Source: Larix sibirica (lineage: Eukaryota > Streptophyta > Pinopsida > Pinales > Pinaceae). From it: a DNA stretch of 12,383 bases. The stretch covers positions 8,208 through 20,590 of the forward strand of contig NWUY0300024960.1 of assembly GCA_004151065.3 (NCBI GenBank). The letters run 5' to 3'. Under the pieces are notes generated by a model. The model did not search any database. It saw only the letters and a list, made by a program, of their open reading frames with translations, and was not told the DNA's origin. Position 1 is the first letter of the stretch. The number at the start of each line of letters is the position of its first letter. Of this stretch, positions 8,137-12,383 are shown piece after piece. A program made the position numbers and the translations under genes.

Positions 8137-8236
8137 GGATGAAATTAAATGATAAAAAAACAAGGGTACATGGTAGTACACAAAGAAGTTTAGCTAATTT
8201 GTCATGATGGAGGAAGCATAAACAAGAGAAAGATCC

Positions 8237-8874
8237 TGGTGGTGGAAGGTAGTTTGAAAATTCGAGAGCTTTTTGAGACCAAAGTTTTTCCTTTGGTTAG
8301 CGATGGCTAACAAAATATTGATATGGTATAATTTCCAAAAGAGATGTTCAGTTGGGCCATGTAGAAGTATTTTATGCAAAAACAATGAGGAATATGTAAG
8401 CCATCTATTTGTCAATTGTTCATTTTCTAGATATATTTGGATTGAAATGTTACGAGCATCTCATGAAAGAAATAAATGGGATCACTTGACTCTAGTAGAT
8501 TGTCCTTATTCTTGGATAATAGGTAAATCAAAAAGAGTTTATAAAGCTCTTCATTGCTTGTTATCTAGGGGATTTGGTTAACAAGGAACAATATGTTATT
8601 TCAAGGTATGGACCTCACTCCAACACAAGTTGCTCATAAAACCATAATTAAAGCATTCAAATGGAACTATAAACCTTTGAAAGAAACTCATCAAAGAATA
8701 TTAAAGGAACCCATTAGTGAGTATGAAAAAGCATGGGAATTTTTTTATGGGTCTTACCAAGGTGATCAAAGGTTGTTTGGAGCAAGAGATTTTGTTAAAG
8801 AACAAGGATGTGTTCCTAAAGAACAACACCCCATAAACAAGGAATACTTTACTATCATAAACAGTGACCCATAA
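8237..8874 (+). pseudogene. LINE ORF2 zinc-binding (zf-RVT) and RNase H start
   Basis: From WWWKVV at 8237 the frame (one TGA at 8255-8257) gives PKFFLWLAMANKIL and then the zf-RVT zinc site. Cys (8375-8377), His (8402-8404) and Cys (8417-8419) remain; the first Cys is Ser (8366-8368), so metal binding would be weakened. A one-base loss near 8567 shifts the frame, after which GIWLTRNNMLFQG continues the domain. The second frame runs to TAA 8875-8877 and includes AWEFFYGSYQGD, equivalent to the W-x-FFDGAS-x-G start of RNase H; the catalytic Asp is Tyr (8746-8748). The rest of RNase H is missing or scrambled. In life, ORF2 nicks target DNA and copies the LINE RNA. This copy is 5'- and 3'-truncated and dead. 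No ATG start is implied. Confidence 0.8.
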
Positions 8875-8942
8875 GAGAAGAGCACCCCCTTGAGGGGCAT
8901 TACCAACTCAACTGATGACCTAGGAGAGAAGGGCACATCCCT
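8865..8942. repeat. diverged 51-bp-spaced direct repeat
   Basis: TGACCCATAAGAGAAGAGCAC at 8865 and TGACCTAGGAGAGAAGGGCAC at 8916 are similar over about 27 bases. It may be another old tandem duplication, at the end of the LINE piece. Confidence 0.45.
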
Positions 8943-8996
8943 CTAACAAACTATGATGCATTTGTTTATTGTTATTTATGGGAAATTAGTTAGAGG
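8940..8996. repeat. 8-bp inverted repeat
   Basis: CCTCTAAC (8940-8947) is the exact reverse complement of GTTAGAGG (8989-8996). It lies at the suspected left end of the gypsy LTR; eight bases could also match by chance. Confidence 0.4.
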
Positions 8997-10004
8997 CATA
9001 GTTAGTGCCCAAATTTTGCGTGATAAGGCATTAATAACTTAATTGCATTCTCATATAATATTAGTTTCTAGCCTTGAGTGATATGCATACCTAGACTAGG
9101 GTTTTGGACATGGAAACTTTGAAAAACTATTAAAAGGCCTCTTGGATTTATTGACAGACCAAGAAATTTGAGTTGCTCTTCTCTAATTTCTAGGTTTCTT
9201 ACGTATTATCTTGTCTCTTAGATCAACTACAACTTCTTTTCTTTATTTTTGTTTTGTCTATTGGATCAAATGTAGGCTTATATGATATTAAAGTATGGAC
9301 CTAAAGTAGTGAGGTATTGGCCTAATTAGGGTTATCTAGAGGCCGTCATCCCACCCTACTCTCCTCCTCAATACAATACATCTCCACTTTTGGGTTTCTA
9401 TGAGGTCACCCTCCACCCCATCAACCTCTATTAGCTCCTCTTTTTTTCAAATTTCTCAAATTCTTGGTTTTCTAAGGCCATCCTCCACCCTAGGGACCTA
9501 TCTCAAGAGATCTTTACAACAAAACTAATCCTTTGTTCCTATATCTATCACTCCTAGAGATGTTTTGCAGATTCCCTCTCATCGCCAAGGTTTTTTTTGT
9601 GTTGTCATGCCCTTGATTGGGTTCTTACATGTACCCTTGGTTGGGAATACCTAGCATGCATCACCCTTGACTAGGTTTTAGGCCTATTTTTGCCTAAGTT
9701 ACCCTTGATTGAATTCTTTACAGACACACCTCCACCTAACTCCTCTCCCAAGATTTGTGTCACCCTTGTTGGGCTCATTGGTAGCTTCCCTTTCTTCATC
9801 ATTGTTGTTTCCTACTCTTGTATCATATTTTATTGGGTTGCATCACCTCTCATCAACCCTAATTCAGTCTTTCTCTGCAATCATACTCAATCCTAACCAA
9901 AACCTAGTGTTTTCTCGTGCACAATCTTTATTTCTCTCTCAATGGCTCCTCCCAGCACTCAATCCTTTGAAGACACAGAATCCTAGTCTAAAAATTGTTG
10001 TGCA
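8986..10004 (+). mobile_element. candidate 5' LTR of plus-strand gypsy element
   Basis: This block sits directly upstream of the plus-strand gag. It holds a TATA-like TATTAAAAG at 9128-9136, long pyrimidine-rich tracts, and a possible right end TGTTG-TGCA at 10004, five bases before a TGG that could start a primer-binding site. Three related blocks (starting near 9333, 9399 and 9470, each like CTA-GAGG-TCACCCTCCACCC) and five ACCCTTG units suggest internal repetition. The partner LTR would lie beyond the window, so the boundaries cannot be tested here. Open frames at 9690-9896 and 9709-10008 are by-products of the pyrimidine bias. Confidence 0.35.
9610..9775 (+). repeat. scattered ACCCTTG-x-TTGGG units
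   Basis: CCCTTG followed by an (A/G/T)TTGGG- or ACTAGG-like sequence occurs at 9610, 9634, 9664, 9702 and 9763, and a similar unit, CCCTTGACCAAGG, occurs at 10570 near the end of gag. Spacings are irregular (24, 30, 38, 61). Confidence 0.55.
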
Positions 10005-10009
10005 ATAAT

Positions 10010-10021
10010 TGGTGAGTACTC
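10010..10021 (+). other. possible decayed primer-binding site
   Basis: TGGTGAGTACTC lies between the suspected LTR end and the gag ATG. Only the first four bases agree with the usual initiator-Met-tRNA site of plant retroelements (TGGTATCAGAGC), so position is the main support. Confidence 0.2.
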
Positions 10022-10047
10022 TCATTGAATCCCTCAAGCTGCAACCT

Positions 10048-10640
10048 ATGGATTCCTCCTCCACCTTCCATCTAGACACTAGAATCCCCTTACCTAAGTA
10101 TGGAGGACAAATGTCTGAATATGTCCTTGAAGCTTGAATATATGGACTTATAGCCTATTTCCAAACCTATTCAACCATGATTGAGAAACAACACCTTCTT
10201 GTTGTAGGAAATCACTAAGAAGAGCTTGCTCAATCTCAATGGTGGTCTCATGAATATTCTACTATAGTTTATGTGGATTGCAATGATGAACATGCTAGTA
10301 GTAGCACCTCCATCATCATCAATACATGGGACACCATGTGTTAGGCCTTGAGAAGGTGATTTAATCCAGCAAATTACATGTTTAATCTTGTGTGCAAATG
10401 GTTGTAGTTGCTTCAAGCGCTAGGGAAATCTATCCAACTATTCATTGAACTCTTCACCAAACTTTGTCTCCAGTTATATAACATAGATCCAAAATAGGTA
10501 CTTTTGCTTAAATTCAATTCTAGTTTTCTTATTATTTTTCATAATGAAGTAGATATGTTGAGAGCACTACCCTTGACCAAGGTTTTCTACATGTGTCCTT
10601 GTCGTAGAACAAAAATATGGCCAAAAGCCTCACTTTAAAC
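10048..10640 (+). pseudogene. Ty3/gypsy gag (plus strand), stop-ridden
   Basis: One frame from ATG 10048 (MDSSSTFHLDTRIPLPKYGG) stays in register for about 196 codons. Domain landmarks are LPKYGGQM at the start, LIAYF, INTWDTMC, then FNPANYMFNL, KWLQLLQ, KSIQLFIELFTKL and LLLKFN, the Retrotrans_gag order. Six stops interrupt it at 10135, 10216, 10342, 10357, 10495 and 10636. Against the minus-strand gag, the first aligns with a Trp codon (TGG to TGA) and the third with a Gln codon, both single transitions. Gag would be the particle protein. A frameshift just after 10636 leads into the linker and zinc knuckle. No normal full-length product is possible. The call as gypsy gag is firm. Confidence 0.85.
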
Positions 10641-11480
10641 CCTTCCAAACTCCTAACCCTAATTCAAACCCTATTACCACCTCTTCTTGAAACTCTAACT
10701 CCTCCAACTCTCCCAACTCCTAATAATACCAAGTCCATACCCCCTCCAACCTAGGTCCTCATCCCAATACTTCACGTCATTAATGTTGGTGCCACTACCA
10801 CAAAACCCCAACTCATGACATTGTTGAGTATCGCTTCTTACAATGCCTAGCTCAATCCAAAGCCTTACTTTATGATGAACACGATAGTGACTTTGTCATA
10901 AATCCTTCTCCCCTCACCCCTTCCTCCTCCTCTTCTAAGGTCATATAATTACCCAACCCAACTACACCAGATCCATCCTTACTCTTATTGACCCAAACAA
11001 ACTTGCCCTCCATACCAACTCTACTTTTCACTCACAATTTCCAAAACAAGGACCAACTTGCCACTATCATTTTGGACAATGGATGCCAAAAGATATGGTT
11101 TCTCATACATTTGTCAACCACCTTCAACTACCAACCACCCCTCACCCTTCACCTTATCACTACAATTGGGTTCAATAAGATGGTCCTTATTTGCTGATAA
11201 AAAAATGTTATTCATATACCTTTTCCATTGGACCCTTCCAAGAAACCTTCAACTGTGAGATATATCCTCTAGGTTGGTCATATTGAATACTCGGTATTCT
11301 TTAACAACAACAATGCAATGGCCTATACAATGATATCACCAACACTTACCAGCTAATGAAAGATGACATAATCTATCAACCTACCTCTAATGGTGTTTCC
11401 CTTCCTCATACCTCAACATCTCATAAGGTCAGTTTACACAAGTCTATTTTCCTCACTCTTTCTACTTCTCCACAACTAAC
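10641..11480 (+). pseudogene. gag zinc knuckle and aspartic protease, frameshifted
   Basis: A Pro/Ser/Asn-rich linker leads to CHYHKTPTHDIVEY (10790-10831), a C-x2-H-x4-H-x4-C type knuckle whose last Cys is Tyr. After about 80 codons comes ATIILDNGCQK with the protease catalytic Asp at 11075-11077; D-N-G replaces the textbook D-[ST]-G, a variant I associate with some plant gypsy lineages. A shift in the A-run at about 11200-11206 moves to the next frame, where SIGPFQETFNCEI, GLYNDITNTYQL and TSNGVSLPHTSTSHKVSL continue the post-catalytic region. Several stops lie in both frames (for example 10781, 11284, 11302). Protease would cut Gag-Pol. The order gag-knuckle-protease is that of Ty3/gypsy. 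The right limit is approximate. Confidence 0.65.
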
Positions 11481-12345
11481 TCTATCCATATTACCCTAGT
11501 CCCAACTTACCCCCAACCTCCACAACACTCAGACAACTCTACCTACAGTCACTCTCACAATTATGTATGCCCTTAGTCCCTTCATGCTCTCAGCAACTAC
11601 ATGGGCGAAATACACCATTCAAACACCAGAACCACCAGACCACACTCCTATATAGCTTCACCTTGCTCCACAATAGTTACAACACCATAACATTGTACCA
11701 TGCTAGCATCATAGCAATTTCACATCGTTGGATTCTCTATTACAGTTACATATTTAGGTCACCTCCAAACAACAAGCACTACAACCAAGAAACCCTCTCC
11801 ACAATAGAGTTCTCATAGCCTCAACAATGCCTCGACTTCAACACCCTCTCCAGGTCATCACTTCATTGCATCTCCATGCACTCTACACACTAGGTTCCAA
11901 CATACCAATTTTGTTTAGCTATACTCCTTCACAACATTCTAGTGGACACACATCAATGATTCATTCAATAGTGCCACACATATATCTTTTTCTTTGGAAA
12001 TATTTTTAAGAACTTGGGGAGGTTTCTATTTCAAGGTGGCATTCCTCACCACTATTATACACATTTATTTTGGATAATAAAAAACATCTTATGGTGCTTC
12101 CAACACAACAAAAATTTAGTATGCCTCTTATTTTTCAAATACATGCTGACTATTAGACACACTATCCACTAGCAACTATCCATTTTCATACCCCTCCATG
12201 GTTTTCTAGTCACTATTAGCACTTTATGGTCCTTGCATATTCTTATTGCTCACAATGTGTTGTAATCTACAAATTGCACTTGTATTCCTTTGCTACTTCT
12301 TCAAAACACCACACTTCCTCGCATGGAAAATTTTAGGGGCTAATC
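11481..12345 (+). other. pyrimidine-rich region, no pol seen
   Basis: After the protease, all three plus frames are broken by stops and biased to Thr, Ser, His, Leu and Pro. I looked for reverse transcriptase landmarks (the K-x-D-L-x-S-G-Y type block and Y-x-D-D), RNase H and integrase motifs and saw none. Open frames at 11567-11818 and 11827-12009 are biased in composition and unrecognised. It is probably internal or spacer sequence of the same element, or unrelated flank. Confidence 0.5.
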
Positions 12346-12361
12346 TTAGCCCATGGGCTAA
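12346..12361. repeat. perfect 16-bp palindrome
   Basis: TTAGCCCATGGGCTAA is its own reverse complement, and GGGCTAA also occurs just before it at 12337-12343. TTTTAGGGG and TTTAGGGG blocks flank the group (12331-12339 and 12362-12369). It could be the terminal structure of a MITE or an LTR continuing past the window, or a hairpin-forming site. Confidence 0.7.
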
Positions 12362-12383
12362 ATTTAGGGGTTTTAAATTTTTA

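Larger units (their letters stand above)
7797..8236 (+). pseudogene. LINE ORF2 linker region, decayed
   Basis: At 7803-7859 one frame gives WRVGRGNTVRVCEDHWIWL, matching the W-x-[IV]-G-x-G-x(n)-W-x-D-x-W type motif that plant LINE ORF2 proteins carry between the reverse transcriptase and the zinc-binding domain. A stop follows at 7860-7862, and the rest is scrambled by stops, a 49-bp duplication (7956-8038) and an 11-bp one (8115-8136). It lies just upstream of the zf-RVT domain in the expected order but in a different frame. No RT catalytic motif (such as FADD) is present to the left, so the copy is 5'-truncated, as LINE copies often are. The true left end is uncertain. Confidence 0.5.

Noticed and set aside
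8194-8415. 73-residue minus-strand open frame
   Set aside because: It is antisense to the clear zf-RVT domain on the plus strand.
9690-10008. Overlapping hydrophobic open frames on the plus strand
   Set aside because: They lie in a pyrimidine-rich tract inside the suspected LTR, and two overlapping frames are open at once, so both are probably by-products of base bias.
10655-10675. CCCTAA units that look like an interstitial telomere repeat
   Set aside because: Only one or two imperfect units are present, and they are explained by the Asn/Pro-rich gag linker frame.
1-12383. Bacterial-type systems (operons, CRISPR arrays, riboswitches)
   Set aside because: There are no spaced direct-repeat arrays, compact operons or ribosome-binding sites; all recognised content is eukaryotic transposon debris.

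Overview
The window looks like nuclear DNA from a land plant. It is AT-rich, no intact gene is visible, and what can be recognised is plant-type transposable-element debris: Ty3/gypsy gag and protease, pieces of a plant LINE ORF2 (zinc-binding RT-associated domain and RNase H) and tRNA-derived SINE-like units. The heavy decay and sparse content fit a large, repeat-rich genome such as a conifer, but that is only an inference. Layout, left to right. 1-99: tail of a tRNA-like (SINE) unit cut by the window edge. 100-1080: AT-rich, empty. 1117-1314: short coding-like patch of unknown origin. 1640-2746 (minus): coding-like debris not recognised. 2743-3219 (minus): RNase H end of a LINE. 3220-4550: AT-rich spacer with microsatellites. 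4553-5710 (minus): first Ty3/gypsy gag remnant followed by a Pro/Ser/Thr-rich tail. 5711-6560: its presumed leader/LTR side, holding short in-frame duplications. 6590-7180: segment with far more CpG than the rest. 7283-7626: SINE-like element with a doubled promoter head. 7797-8874 (plus): LINE ORF2 fragment (linker motif, zf-RVT, start of RNase H). 8986-10012: candidate 5' LTR and primer-binding area. 10048-11480 (plus): second gag, zinc knuckle and aspartic protease, with stops and frameshifts. 11481-12345: pyrimidine-rich sequence with no reverse transcriptase seen. 12346-12361: perfect palindrome at the right edge. The two gag remnants belong to the same lineage and point away from each other, so their 5' ends face a block holding the SINE, the LINE piece and the CpG-rich segment. 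Nothing here is likely to make a working protein. The most notable pattern is a scatter of two-copy tandem duplications, mostly 33-51 bp, across unrelated parts of the window. I found no convincing new functional system; the better leads are that duplication pattern, the CpG-rich segment and the gag-protease element apparently without RT.
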